Source: Cyanodermella asteris (Eukaryota; Ascomycota; Lecanoromycetes; Ostropales; Stictidaceae). From it: a stretch of DNA of 64,000 nt. The notes beneath the pieces are model-generated. The model was not told the origin of the DNA, made no database searches, and saw only the letters and a list, made by a program, of their open reading frames with translations. Location: positions 193,034 through 257,033 of the forward strand of contig UYJD01000015.1 of NCBI GenBank assembly GCA_900618795.1, written 5' to 3'. The translations under genes were made by a program, and so were the position numbers. Of this stretch, positions 22,287 to 33,913 are shown in pieces (the stretch's first letter is position 1; every line of letters begins with the position of its first letter).

Positions 22287-23681
22287 CGAAGTGGAGCTTG
22301 GTTGTTGAGAAAGCCATAGAGATACCCATATCTTTCGATTCTGGCGACCTCGTTTGAATGCGAAGCCTTGCGGCGATTTCAGTTATTCCTTCTCTTTGGT
22401 TGTTGCCCTTCATCGATCGTTCTTCCTTCAAGTGCTGGTGCTGGTGGTAGCATTGCTGCGTAGTTTGGGAGAGGAGCGGTCGCAAAAGAAGCTCAACCCC
22501 CTTGATTGAATGTGCCGTGGCGTTCAGTACCGTGGCAGTGTGCCTTGTTTGAATTCGTCATGATCTATCACTGTACCCTTGATCTTCTATACAGGCCCGT
22601 TGGCCGGTTGATTGCTTTGCAGAAACTGGTCACTGAGTGTGTGAGATGAAAGAGACATCGCGACGACCCTGAGCGATCAAAGAGGGATGTGAGCTCCGAT
22701 CCCCCTGTCGTCGCACATGGCCGCGGAATGCATCGACACCAGTTTCACGTTTCACAAGATATTACCTCGCTTCTCAATTCTTTTTATCTGTCTTCGAGAG
22801 GATATTCAACACTGCTGTTGTTGCTCATTGGCCTTACTTCGATCTACCGATGGGACATTGTTCAACAGCTTCAGCTGGGACTAATCGGGTTCAATCGCAG
22901 ATGATACCAGCGAATGATGATCTCTGCAAAGTCAAAGCAAGATGCATCTACGATCGAAACCAATTGAGACGACTGCTATTCCTATCGCCTCCGTCAACGC
23001 TAACTGCCGCCTTCGCCCCCGCTCGTGATCCGGCAAGTCTCGTGCCTGACCCGAGACCGCAAGTATAGCTACTAAAACAATACAACCACCAAAGATCTGA
23101 GCTAAGGACCTGCTCACGGCTATCAGGGGCAATACCAAACATCACATGACCGTCTGCTTGTTGCGGCCTGCAGCCTACTCTACAATTCTACTTCTCGAAG
23201 CATCGGTGGTCGAGTCACGGAGAACCGCATGAAAGCTGTCTCACAAGCCCTGAGCCCGAACGGATGACATTTGACTGTCCCAGCCTCTGAACCACAGCAT
23301 GAGTTGAGTCAAAGACATTGCCTGATGAAGCACATATCCAGCCACGTCATCTGCCGGTCTGCAACCTTGCACGGTGGTTGCTGTCCAATAATGTGAACTT
23401 TCAGAAGCAATTACAGATAAAGGCTCACACTTCAAGACTCACCTCGCAGCGAAGCAGGTTGAATCAGGCTGCAGACTCTGGGTGGATGCCCGTTGCCGGA
23501 GTCAATGCTGGTATGGTAGGAGTGAACACTGGCCCACTCCCACGGGCGGCACCGGTGGATCGATGCTGGGACTCCCCCAGTTATAAGCGTCACCTACCAC
23601 ATGATCGGAAGTGTGAAGCAATGGCGAGCGGTTTCGAGGCCGCGAGCGGGCGGAGCTTAATGTCCGAGATGGAGAAATCGC
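22287..23681. other. Intergenic, nothing recognised
   Basis: About 1.4 kb with only short frames lacking signatures. The right end leads into the promoter of the small gene at 23804. Confidence 0.5.
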
Positions 23682-23689
23682 CTATAAAT
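23682..23689 (+). promoter_or_regulatory. TATA box before the small candidate gene
   Basis: CTATAAAT lies about 115-122 bases before the ATG at 23804 and is followed at once by a strongly pyrimidine-rich leader (TTCCCTCCCCTCCCTCTC). This is classic fungal core-promoter layout and the main support that the gene is real. Confidence 0.5.
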
Positions 23690-23803
23690 GTTCCCTCCCC
23701 TCCCTCTCTTCTTCCTTCTCATCACACCAGCTCCAGTCTGCAACAGCGCCCGATCGCAGCTCCATCTGTATCACATCTCGCTAGCTGCCACACGCAATCA
23801 CCC

Positions 23804-24248
23804 ATGCCTGGAGCCAAGCCTGACTTGGCTGCCAAGCTAAGCCCACTCTTCTACATATTTCTTCTCTGCATCGCCACAACAATCTTCTCCGTCTGCAGCA
23901 TCAATCCGCACCCACACGGCAAGATCACCACCACTCCAGTGGTTTCCAAGTACATCTTGGACATCATCTCCGCCCTTCCACATCGTGCTGTAATCTCAGT
24001 CGCCTTGTTACACCCCAAGACAGAAGGATCAAAAGGCCGCGTAAGTCATCGAACTCAGCATTGGCCCAAGATGAGTTTGCTTACAGAGACCTGTGCGAAG
24101 CTGCCTTGGAGTTCGCAGATGTTATTGCACATCTTTCCTCCCAATCTACCATGGTCCTTCAACATTCATCAACAAGGATCACAACATGATACACCTGCAT
24201 CCTTCATCGAAGGCTCTTCTATCCGCCTGTGCGGGTCAGATGTGTTGA
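23804..24248 (+). CDS. Candidate small secreted cysteine-containing protein
   Basis: Predicted 132-residue protein with no recognised family. Exons are 23804-24040 and 24087-24248; the 46-bp intron has a consensus GTAAGT donor and a TTACAG acceptor. The ATG has a CAATCACCC context. Residues 13-31 (SPLFYIFLLCIATTIFSV) form a signal peptide or anchor. The mature part holds five cysteines, mostly near the end (RSC, RRCYC, SAC, QMC). If unspliced, the frame runs on to 24367 and also extends upstream without signature, so the splice model is preferred because of the donor and acceptor quality. Small size, signal and cysteines fit an effector-like protein, but this is inference only. Confidence 0.42.
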
Positions 24249-24835
24249 CGGCACCACGGCCCCGGCTCCGGTCGGTGCTTCCCCACCCCCTGAGGTCTAG
24301 CTGCCCGGAATGGTCGCTCCTCCCGAAGCCTCCCTTGTCTGAGGTCGAGCCTGTTCCTGTGCTCTGACTAGCCCCTGGGGTATCGCTTTACCCGGATGTC
24401 TTTTTCCGCTGGAGTGCTTCCCCCAGATGCCTTCCCAACCGATGATCCCGGCCCAATGTCCACGACCATCGCTTTTCGCTTCTCAACGAGGACAGCTCAA
24501 TCAGAATGGAGAGCACACGACGGTTAAGGCATGTGTCTTTGCTGCGCGGTCGTGCAGTGAAACGAGTCCAGTGCAGGAACTCAATGCTGTATCGACGCAG
24601 CTGGGGAGTTAAGCTCTCCATCGACGCAGCCGGACGTCACACGTGAGCTTGCAGCGGGAAAGGCTTCACATCGTCTGCAACGATGCTCCTTCATGCTCTG
24701 TCGGGATTAATCCGCACCATGAGCCCAAAATATATATATATGAGATATTTGACACGCTGGCCGTTGAAAAGACGTGCTTCAGAACAGATTTGTCTTGGTA
24801 AATAGGCGGCTTGTGCTACCTCAGCTGCACTTGCC
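24249..24835. other. Intergenic, nothing recognised
   Basis: No supported gene. It contains a short AT run (ATATATATATAT near 24730) and leads into the duplicated module. Confidence 0.5.
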
Positions 24836-25038
24836 GAGGCGCGCGTCGACACGCCCACGCCATAAGAGTCTGGTATCGCAAGCAGAAGGCCCATAAGCGA
24901 TGGGTAAAGCTACTTAAGCTCTGGGAAGTGTGGATGAATCCACCTGATCTGTGGCAAGAGGAGGGCTACCTGCGTGAGGTTGAGGAGGAGTACATCCGGC
25001 TTGCTCTCGCGTTGCGTGCTGCATTATTAAGGCAGTAG
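24836..25038 (+). repeat. Duplicated coding-like module, copy 1
   Basis: A core of about 159 bp (24836-24994) is nearly identical to 31524-31685 on the other strand, with one substitution and one 2-bp indel in my hand comparison. In frame it encodes RRHAHAIRVWYRKQKAHKRW, continues with VKLLKLWEVWMNPPDLWQEE, and ends in VEEEYI, a basic then acidic helical-looking stretch. Beyond the core the DNA diverges, yet both copies reach a stop after the same number of codons (ending in Q). No ATG of good context precedes this copy. Family unknown; a fragment of a dispersed gene or element. Confidence 0.6.
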
Positions 25039-28000
25039 GCGTACGGTCTTCTCGATTTCGATCGGCATGCCACAACACGCTTTAGGCGTTGTCGTTTGCC
25101 TAGGCTCGTCCTGCACACGGGTTATGTGGATCTACTTTTGGAACATTAATCCACCTTCTTCAACAAATCGAAGCTCAAATGTCGCAGCACATCGTACGTG
25201 TCCGACAAGAGTCTGATCCATTATATTGAGGGGCGATCGCGCTCACAATATTAGAAGTCAAAATGCATTGGAAGAACACCGTGGAAGAGGACGGCACGAC
25301 GATTGATGGCAGCAATCTACGGTGGTCCGTTCCTGGCAGCAGTTGCTTGACAGGCTTGTCTACCCGCTGCCGATGGCACACCAACGTCCATGAGGAGACA
25401 GGCACCAAAGCCGTCTGGTGCGACATTTGGAACACAACGCAAAGTTCGGTCCTGGTCAGGAACATAACCAAGCTCCCGACGGCGCTCAGAAAGATTTATG
25501 GCCCACCACGGCTTGGGAGCCTGTGTCAGTTAAAATGAGGCTATGGCTGTGCATTTCCCATAGTCAGACATCAGACGATCGGTGGCCACAACAGAGATGA
25601 GATGTCGCCACGCTGGTTCTTTGCGGGCAATTTCCAAGCCTCGATTCTGGGAGTGGCGCTTCATCAACTACAACGTCGGGTCGAATGTTCGCCGCAGTGA
25701 TGCTTATTCTCACAGACTTGCGCTAGGTATCCCTGGATTGATGGGCGGTAACGTCAAGATTAACAGGCATTGACAGTACTTAGAGCTTCGACATCTGGCA
25801 TTTGCAGCACATTGATGGAAATGATCAGGAAGCTATCTTCGGAAGGTGGCTACAGAGTTCAAGTAATGATAGATAGAAATGCAAACGAGTTGAAGCTCCC
25901 AGGTGCTGTGCACCCTCACCTTGTTTTCGTGAGTAAAAATGTTACACTTCCCCCTTTTTATGTATATATATATATATAAATATGAGAATCGCTCTGCGCG
26001 TCCCTGTTATAAGCAGGCGTTGCCTCCGTGTGTCGATCGAGGAGTCCAACGAGATGGCCCTGTAAGAATCGGTCGTTCATCAGCGCTGACTTCTCTGCGC
26101 CTGCTGTCTTTGCCAAGCTCCTTCAATCCACACAAACCGGAGAAACTTTGCGCGCCATTTCCTGCTGGCTTTTGCCTCACGCATCACGGTCTCGGAATGC
26201 GGCCGGTTTGTTCGGTGGATGCTATGGCGAGCAAATATCTGCCTGCTGGGGCTTGGACCTTAATCCATCAGAAGCTGTTGATGTGGGGCTTGCTGGGAAT
26301 CAGTCCATTACAAGCTGTACGTGGGCGGCTCTGGTCGCTGTGCGGTCTCTGACCAGCAGAATCTGGAAAGAGCATCCTCGCATCTGATTTGTCGTGTCTA
26401 ACCATGGTCCACACAAGACCCATGTGGAGGGTGCCGAGCATCACCTACGACTAGATGTCTTGCGGAGCGTGGAATCCTGCACAGTGCCGACTGGGCAGAG
26501 CACAGCAACAACAATGAACTTTGGGCTTTTGTGCAGAATCTTGGTTCACGTTTTGGAGCAAATCCCAAGTCTTACGGTTGAGGGTCAAATGATCATGGCG
26601 AGACAAGACCGGGGGGCTGACGACGACAGTGCGGGCATATCACAACTCGTTTCGACTCACGGTTGTTCCTCTTCGGATAATGTATATCCGCAATACGCGG
26701 AAGAAAGCAGTCAAGTCGAATACATGTGGAGGCTTGCAATTTCTACAACAAGCTGAACGACACCTGGTCTGATTCATGGCATTCCACGAGAGTCTAGGCT
26801 GTGCGAGTCCAGAGCTAGAATCCCGCGCGGTGGAAAAACCGCAAGCTCAGCCATTCACGGCGGTGGGGGCTCTCGTCCAACATAGCATAACATGGGGGCC
26901 GGTCCTTGGGATGATGCTCGAGCTATATCTGGCTCGCCTTCTTCCGGGCCAGCAACCAATCCTCATCAGTGCGATCACACTACGACTCCAACTTGCTTCG
27001 TTTACCACTGATGGGCATGTGCTTGTTTCGGACTACACGACGATTGACGTGACCTCGAATCGAAAAGCTCGAACGCTTTGTGAGCTGATGGAAGCCTGAA
27101 ACGACCAGCTCTTATGCTTCAATCTGTGGTTGCAATCTCTCGTTTCTTCTTTGAGATGGAAAAAAAGGAGAGAAAATGCGCTGGATTATCAACGAACGAT
27201 GAACAGCCAATGTCGGCAATGTCAGCGGTCGCCCACGAGTCGCAGTTCCAGCGCCTGCCCACGTGCCGCTGCGGGGATCTTGTCGTTATCTGGATCCAGC
27301 ACCCAGATTCCTCCCCTCAACTACTGCCTGATGCTGTCACCTCAACTTCAAATCACGGCTTTGTGGCCGCTTTCGCTTTTCCCGGAGACCAGAGACCTGA
27401 TTTTCCGCCAGTATTCGAGATCGACATGACGTACGTATTGGAAGGTAGTCTTCGAACCTTTACCACGCACGACTTTGCTCCCTCGCGTTCTCTGAAACAG
27501 GAAATTTACGTTAGACACTGAGAGCATGCACGTGCTCTCCGGTCTGGTGTGTTCCCACCCCCAGTCAGATCTGATCAAGGATGCCGCGGGCGGATGGACT
27601 GCTCGGCAGATGACGTCGAAAGAACCGGATATTCGCAGCTGATGTGGAGCGGCTGGCCGCGCCTGGAGGATGATGCTGAAAGAAGCGGGTATCAGCGACT
27701 GACGCCAAACTGCTGGCAACGAGGCAGATGTCCGGCTGCCGAGACAACCGCAACCACCTGAGTTGAGAGATCAAAGTCGAGTGTCCCTGATCACGTGCGC
27801 GTCTTTGGCTTCGTTGGAAATGGCAAGAGCAAAGCAAACCGTTAGCTATTTCCTGCGTAGAGTTCCGAGTCAAGTGTCAACGGGAAGGCAGTACGCCCTG
27901 GGAGTATGGACCATGGCAAATTTCAGGATGGAGGGTTGGAGCAGAGCTGATAGGCCGTTGTATCAGGATCTGTTGATGCCAGGAAAGTACCACAGGACCT

Positions 28001-31000
28001 TTTTTCGTCTGGTCCCTGGTACGAGCTGCCTGGTTCAGAGGTGCGGTGTTCCCGACTATCAAGAGGCCGTCCGGCACAAGATCGCAAATGCAGCAAGAAT
28101 TACACCCAAGATCACGAAATACGTGCCTGGGGGTTTGGCCGTCGGCGATCCACGTTCCTTCACAGCACACGAAGAATTGGTTCAAAACTCTCATTGATGA
28201 ACTTGAACATATCCAAGCTCCCGAGCTCAAGTTCAACACAATTCTCATTGATAACCTCAAACATATCCAATCTCCCGAGCTTAAATTCAATACACGGCGG
28301 GAAGCCGAGTTAGACTTCACAAAATTAGGCGAAATCGCCACAACTGCTTCCGCGCCATGAAAAGTTTCTCAGTACGACCGTGTCCATGCGGCGTTCCAAG
28401 TTCTGCCCAAAACAAAATCTGTCGCCGCCGGGACCGTGATCCATCAACTGTCCATGTCATGTGTGGAGGGTAGAAAAAGCAAACAAGATGTGCAAAGAAA
28501 ATACCAGAAATAGACAAAACCTGACGAAAGAAATGAAGCCATTGACAAAACCCATAAGTTGACCACCCTGCTTGACCATGCCTCTGAAAGTAAATTTGCC
28601 ACCCCCGATTTACCTAGCACTGTAAATCCGACAGAGTCATAATGTTGATGCAATCGTATACCAAACCAGATGGGTGCGCCGGCGCCACGGTGATGTCAAA
28701 CCGAGTGTGCAATAGTCCCTTTCTACCATCATCGAAATCCGCTCCGATGGTCGCCGCCGTGATCGTTTTTGCCATTGACGCACAAAGATTTTTGAAACTT
28801 TCGCCTTTGTGAAGTTTCAGTGGAATGGATATTGCACACCCTCCACAAATTCCTGATTTGGCTTGCACTGACATGACTAATCTATTCGGTCTACAGAATT
28901 GCATCTCCGAGATAGACTATGCAGAGCAAGCAGTGATCTGGCGCGTAGTCCATTCCATCACAGGAACGAGCATCCTAGGATATCAAGCAGAAGCCAGCGA
29001 AGCCATAGCGTGAACAATCGCCCTGTGAGCGTCTTGGTGAAGCGCGAGAGAATTCGTCGAGATTTCTAGTACAGCTCGTTGTGAAAAGCCTTCTTATAGT
29101 TTGGGGCTTGCAAAGCAGCCTGTGCGTAATTTGGTCAAGTATAGAACCTCTGCGTTCAAGTGACAGGTCGGCCCTCAAAGTGCCCGCGGAGCAGCTTGGG
29201 CAGCGGTCGGACGAGCCACTTGTGGCGCAGGCTGAAATTTGGCGTCCGCACTGAGAGTATAAAGTCAAGTATCAGGGCGGACAGACACGAGTAAAGCGGA
29301 TGTAAATATCTTCACGAACAGTGCTGCCAAAGTGCTGCCATTTTGCCCGTAGATAGCAGTTGAAGGTCTCTGAAATGGAACATTATGGCCGTCTTCCTTA
29401 TCGGGGCAATCGTGTCATTATCCGCTGCCACAAGCTCCCATGATCGCACATGGCCAATCGTCGTCGAGTCTTTCAATCGGTGTGACCAAGCGTTGAGACG
29501 GATTCCTTGTGACCTCATGCAAGGAGCAACGGTCGATTTAGTTGGGTGATATGCGCTCAAGTCAGCCGCGATCCGAAGTCGCCTCTGAACGTGGCGTCTC
29601 TGCTGAGTTTCGTGGTGGGCTTCCAGAAGGCGGTGCGAAGGTCGTTCCAGGTCAATCTCTAGTCTCTTTAGACTCCCCAGGTGCTGCATTGGACGATGTG
29701 TCGGCGACCTTGATCGTGACTTGCGACCTCACTCTCAAGCCCTCACGGAGCGTTAGTGAACAGTTCCAGCCGAAGAATTGTGGCCATGTCCGTATTTAAG
29801 CTGCCCGAATCCGCGCCGCAGACTGCCGGAGCATCCTTGATGCCGCGGAGTCGACCTGCGGTCCGTGCCGTCATGCCGTTATGCCGTTGAGGAGGTTGAA
29901 ATAAGGTTGCTGGATCCAAGCACAAAATCACGTGCTCCTCCATAACGACTTCCAGCCATGGCATCCTTGCGATCCTCCCCCTTGCTGTAGAAGCAATTCG
30001 TGGGCATCTCCGGCCATCACCCTGTTGGGAAAGAGCTCCGACGGTACAAAGCGATGCCGCGTCGCAAGCGACTGGTCTCTGCACCGCACCTTCTTGGTGT
30101 TGAAGCTGCGTGCTGATGAGCAGGAACGACCGGTCTGCTCCGCTCCTGTGATGGATCTTGGTGTCGACTGGCACCTTCCGCGACTCCATCTCCATCGCGC
30201 ATCTCCTCTTCAACCGATCCGATAAAGCGGTCCTTCCATCGAAGAATTCCTTAAGTAACTCAGCCACCATCAGCGGTCGTCGTCAAGAGTAGGTGCGTTG
30301 ACCTACTTGCAATGAACAGCCCCTCAGCCAACGTCCGAACGCCATCATCTGAGAAATATTTGAGCACAGCTGGCGTCGCCGATCAGAGGATTGTGATGTG
30401 TCTCCGACCGGGCATTTACAACCCCGTCTTCCTGCCCTTCGGCATTGGCAAACCGATATTCAAACATGCACAATCGCCGCACCGTTGCTTTGCGTAGTGA
30501 TCACCATCGCCGCAAGCAGTACCACCTCTCACTGATAGCCCACGCATCGCTTCCAACGACCAATCAAAGTCACGTTGCTTCTGGCTTCAAATCTTGCCGT
30601 CACGCGCATCGCTCGTCTTCGATGCTGCGGCCGGCGGTTTCCCTGCCCAAGACCTGACAATTCAAAGGCTGTCAATTAACAGAATGCAAGCTCGATATCT
30701 GCGCTTTGTTGTACAAGCTTTCAGTCGACTTCGTAATTTCCGTGGAACACTTATGATCATCACAAAACAAATCGAGGCAGAATCATTGAATGTACACGGC
30801 TTTCTCTCTCTGCACTTTTGTTTCAAGCTCCACAACGAAATACAGAAATGTACAGGGTTCACTACACATGTCTGCTCTCGGGAGCGCCCCCTTTCTTGAC
30901 TTCGATTGATAAATATTCAGCGCTGCACATACCTCTTCTTACCTTGTTGTTCGACGTGTTACCGCACTGGATCTCCATGCTTGTGGTACGGTGAAAGCCT

Positions 31001-31480
31001 GTGGCCAAGAAAGCGTGTTGTCAGTCCACGATTGATGGTTCAAGATTCTTAATGGTCTTACCTGTTGTCTGCCTGTCTTCGGATACCTGCATATGCATGC
31101 TTCCGTGTTGCGTGCTTGCTTATTCAACCCCAGAATCATCTTGGAAGACTCTGACATGCTAGAAAACGACTGTTCAATCCATGTCTCAGCCGCAATGGCT
31201 CTGAATTACCTCACAGTATCCTGCTCTTGCTGCCGTCGTCTGGCATCGCATTCGGCCAAACTCGGTCAAAGTCATCTTAGGGTCGAACGAACTCCACTGC
31301 GTCTGGGATTGTGAGGAGCAGTTACCTTGCCGAACCAAAGGATCTATTCGCAATGTATCGACATTGATCGCAGGCCTCAGCTACCAACCCTCGGTCGAGC
31401 TAACCGGTTCATGTTCTTCCATGATGTCCAACCAGGTTCTGGGGTCTCTAATCTGCCGTTCTTTCAGTCGCCTTGGACGC
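25039..31480. other. 6.4-kb gene-poor block between the inverted module copies
   Basis: No gene with a recognisable domain. It holds many 90-175 codon open frames on both strands without motifs, the longest being 29743-30270 minus, plus a 54-bp tandem duplication (listed separately) and a (TA)n run near 25963-25977. It may be decayed sequence; some frames could be exons of unrecognised genes. Confidence 0.4.
28191..28298 (+). repeat. Tandem duplication, 2 x 54 bp, coding-like
   Basis: Two adjacent 54-bp units (28191-28244 and 28245-28298). In one frame they read LIDELEHIQAPELKFNTI and LIDNLKHIQSPELKFNTR. Several differences are silent third-position transitions in that frame, which fits either selection on a protein or C:G-to-T:A mutation of repeats. 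The surrounding frame (28046-28360) is open for 104 codons, but no start or splice model is convincing. Confidence 0.6.
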
Positions 31481-31696
31481 CTACTGTCCTGATGCTCTAG
31501 CATATGACCCGAAAGTGAGAAGAATGTACTCCTCCTCAACCTCACGCAGGTAGCCCTCCTCTTGCCACAGATCAGGTGGATTCATCCACACTTCCCAGAG
31601 CTTAAGTAGCTTTACCCATCGCTTATGGGCCTTCTGCTTGCGATGCCAGACTCTTATGGCGTGGGCGTGTCGACGCGCGCGCCTCGAACGTGGCAT
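31481..31696 (-). repeat. Duplicated coding-like module, copy 2 (inverted), possible small ORF
   Basis: Minus-strand copy of the module at 24836. The core 31524-31685 is almost identical to copy 1. Here an ATG precedes it (MPRSRRARRHAHAIRVW), giving a 71-residue open frame. Just upstream on the minus strand is a sequence shaped like a fungal intron: GTAAGAAG, a CACTAACAC branch-like site, then CCCACAG directly before AAGACCATG. Splicing would extend the frame with SKAQTLEKSKTMPR and about 30 further residues before a stop. The module is lysine/arginine-rich, then acidic near the end. Function unknown. Confidence 0.5.
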
Positions 31697-33422
31697 GGTC
31701 TTCTGTGGGTGTTAGTGGTGTGACGATGGGTGACTTCAGGTTACTTCTTACAGACTTTTCAAGGGTCTGTGCCTTGCTGGTCCTAGTTGAGGATAAATGG
31801 ACGGATAATCTTCTCCTGGCGAGCTGCTGATGGAAGCCTGTGAGACGTCAGTCATACAGGCCGGGAGTAAAGAGGATGCGCACACTATCCGGCTTCCAAG
31901 CTTCTTTGCAGTACCAGGCGAGCCCGCAAAATTGGCAAGCTGTCGAGCAATGTGCTAAGGACGTCAAAGGTTAGCGTCGCACATCATGAAAGGCAATGTA
32001 CAGCCGGACAATCGGATGCAGATGCCCGTTGCTGTTTGAAACCAGGCCGTTCACTCACTGGTCAAAGCGAGCAAGTGGAGCTGGCGGTGTTCTCTCCAAG
32101 GTTGTCCCCAGCAACGTGTCTGAAAAAGTGCTGCTGCGTGGGAGAAGAAAGGCTCGCGCGGAGCTCAGAACCCATCACAGCATGAGCACAAGCCGGAGCG
32201 AGAAGATGGAACTGACGCCCAACTTGCCCAGAAACACTCGTGCCCCCACAGATTGGAAGTACTGCATGATGCTACCTATACTAAGAGCACATGAGGTCCT
32301 ATTCGCGTTTTCATAAGCTTGAGGAAACTAAGCACCCTTCCAAGCCGGTGCGAGGACGGAAAAGGGGTTGCCGGCGTGCCGTGTGCGAGCTCACCCACCA
32401 ACAGAGCTTCGCCGCGCAGCTGGTCTACGCTATCAAGGCTTTCAGTGTCCTCGCCAAGGTCAGAGCAAAGCTGACAAAGCTGCTGACCTAGTCATTACGG
32501 CGCTCTACATCTCTACACAGCCTTCACTGAACTCGTTTCGGGCACGATCTTGTTGAAGTTCCTTACGGGGAAGGCGCGAGCAGGGCCTTTCGCAGTCTGA
32601 AAAAGGAGGAATCGAGGCTTGAGAGACAGCTTCGTGCGGACCAGGCTGACCGGCGGCTAAAAGGCACAGTCATTTGGAGAGTTCTGGTCGCCTTATCGCT
32701 GAAGCCCAAGTACGACCCCTTGACGGCTCAACAGCAAGGTTTACAACTCAGCAAAGCGCTCAAACCCGAAGCCGTGCGCAGCTGTCACCAAGATCCAGCA
32801 ACAACAAAGGTCATGCCCATGAGTTTATGGCAATTGTTCTTTTCCAGGCTGGAAAAGCCCTATCATATACCTCAGTAAAGACATAGACACCAAGGAAGCA
32901 GAGCCTCAATCAAGTCGTCACCCACGAGTTAAAGATGGGACCGTGGAATATGATCTGCTGGCGAGAGCTGGATATACGCCTGTGCCAGACGGCTGAAAGG
33001 CATCTACAATCTACTTCATGCTACAACATCTGGCGTCAGTTCCTTTCGGGAAACTATCTCCATCCGAAAGCTATTCGCTGCAAGACGGAGATACGCTGGC
33101 CGCCACGGACCTCGTCTGGCTCTTTGCAGGAACTTGATCCAGCAAAACCCGTGATCAGTAGACCCTCTGTTGACTCGCCTTCCGCCCTCAATGTCCAGCG
33201 GCAACGACTCATTCCCTGTGAGCCCTCGGAGATGACGGGAGTGTTGCCAATGCTTCTGCTTCACTGACGGTCCTTCGCCCAACAATTCCGCAGTCCGCGG
33301 CCATTGACCGCCAATTTCGCGCTGGGAAGCGCTGAATGATTCAGAGCCGTCGTGCCGGCCGCTCTTGCCATTCCCTAGCTGATGCTGTGATTCAGAAAGT
33401 GCCCGTGCGCTGCCCCTGCCGC
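31697..33422. other. Intergenic with coding-like relics
   Basis: No intact gene recognised. A frame at 32291-32491 (plus) has coding-like composition. A long open stretch without ATG at about 32535-32878 (plus) contains a charged helical segment (RAFRSLKKEESRLERQLRAD, then QADRRLKG) and ends LFFSRLEKPYHIPQ. These may be decayed exons of one gene. The right end is the helicase promoter. Confidence 0.35.
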
Positions 33423-33913
33423 ACATAAATACTCCGAGCCCATCGTGCCTTCCCTCTCTGTCTTCCTTCCTCTTGCATCTTCGTCGCGGCAAAGATCACC
33501 TTTCCTTCTTCTCCACCACTGCAGTCTCAACCTGGTTCAGGCACCACTGCGATCACTCGCTCCTGATTCTCTTGAGTCCTCGTGGGCCAGAGGGCTTCTG
33601 ACCTCAATCTCCGCGGGTCAGTGAGTGACGACTTAGCCAGGTAAGTTACAGCTTGCAAACCACCCGCCACACAACACAACAAACAAGCACTGCCTTTTGT
33701 ATGGTTATACGACAACACCATACCTGGTCAGCGTTTTGACAGGCCATTCAGCTGACATTAGTAGTTCTTCTCTCGCAAGACACCGCACGGTTTTGGCCTG
33801 ACAACTCTCTTCCATCCTTCCATAATCGCAGGGTGAGTTCATTCATTAACGATGCTTTGCCATCAATTACCTGTCAAGAAGTACAGCTTGCTGATCAAGA
33901 TACAATAGACAAT
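33423..33913 (+). promoter_or_regulatory. Promoter, CT-rich leader and 5' UTR splice sites of the helicase gene
   Basis: A TATA-like CATAAATA near 33424 is followed by a strongly CT-rich tract. GTAAGT at 33641 is a good donor and ATCGCAG ends at 33831 as a possible acceptor, so a 5' UTR intron of about 190 bp is likely. A second donor, GTGAGT, starts 2 bases later (33833) with an acceptor-like AATAG at 33908, just before ATG 33914. The two cannot both be used as ordinary introns with a 1-base exon; they could be alternative or stepwise. Confidence 0.4.

Noticed and set aside
23318-24367. Plus-strand 349-codon frame as a single-exon gene
   Set aside because: It crosses a TATA box, a CT-rich leader and consensus splice sites of a smaller two-exon model; the upstream part has no protein features.
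29743-30270. Minus-strand 175-codon frame in the gene-poor block
   Set aside because: No motif, no homologous look and no promoter signal; long frames occur by chance in such GC content.
33016-33492. Minus-strand 158-codon frame
   Set aside because: It lies antisense to the helicase promoter and CT-rich leader, with composition explained by that.
33833-33913. Helicase N-terminal extension starting at 33833
   Set aside because: The frame there begins with GTG, which is also a GTGAGT splice donor; the ATG at 33914 has the family-like start.
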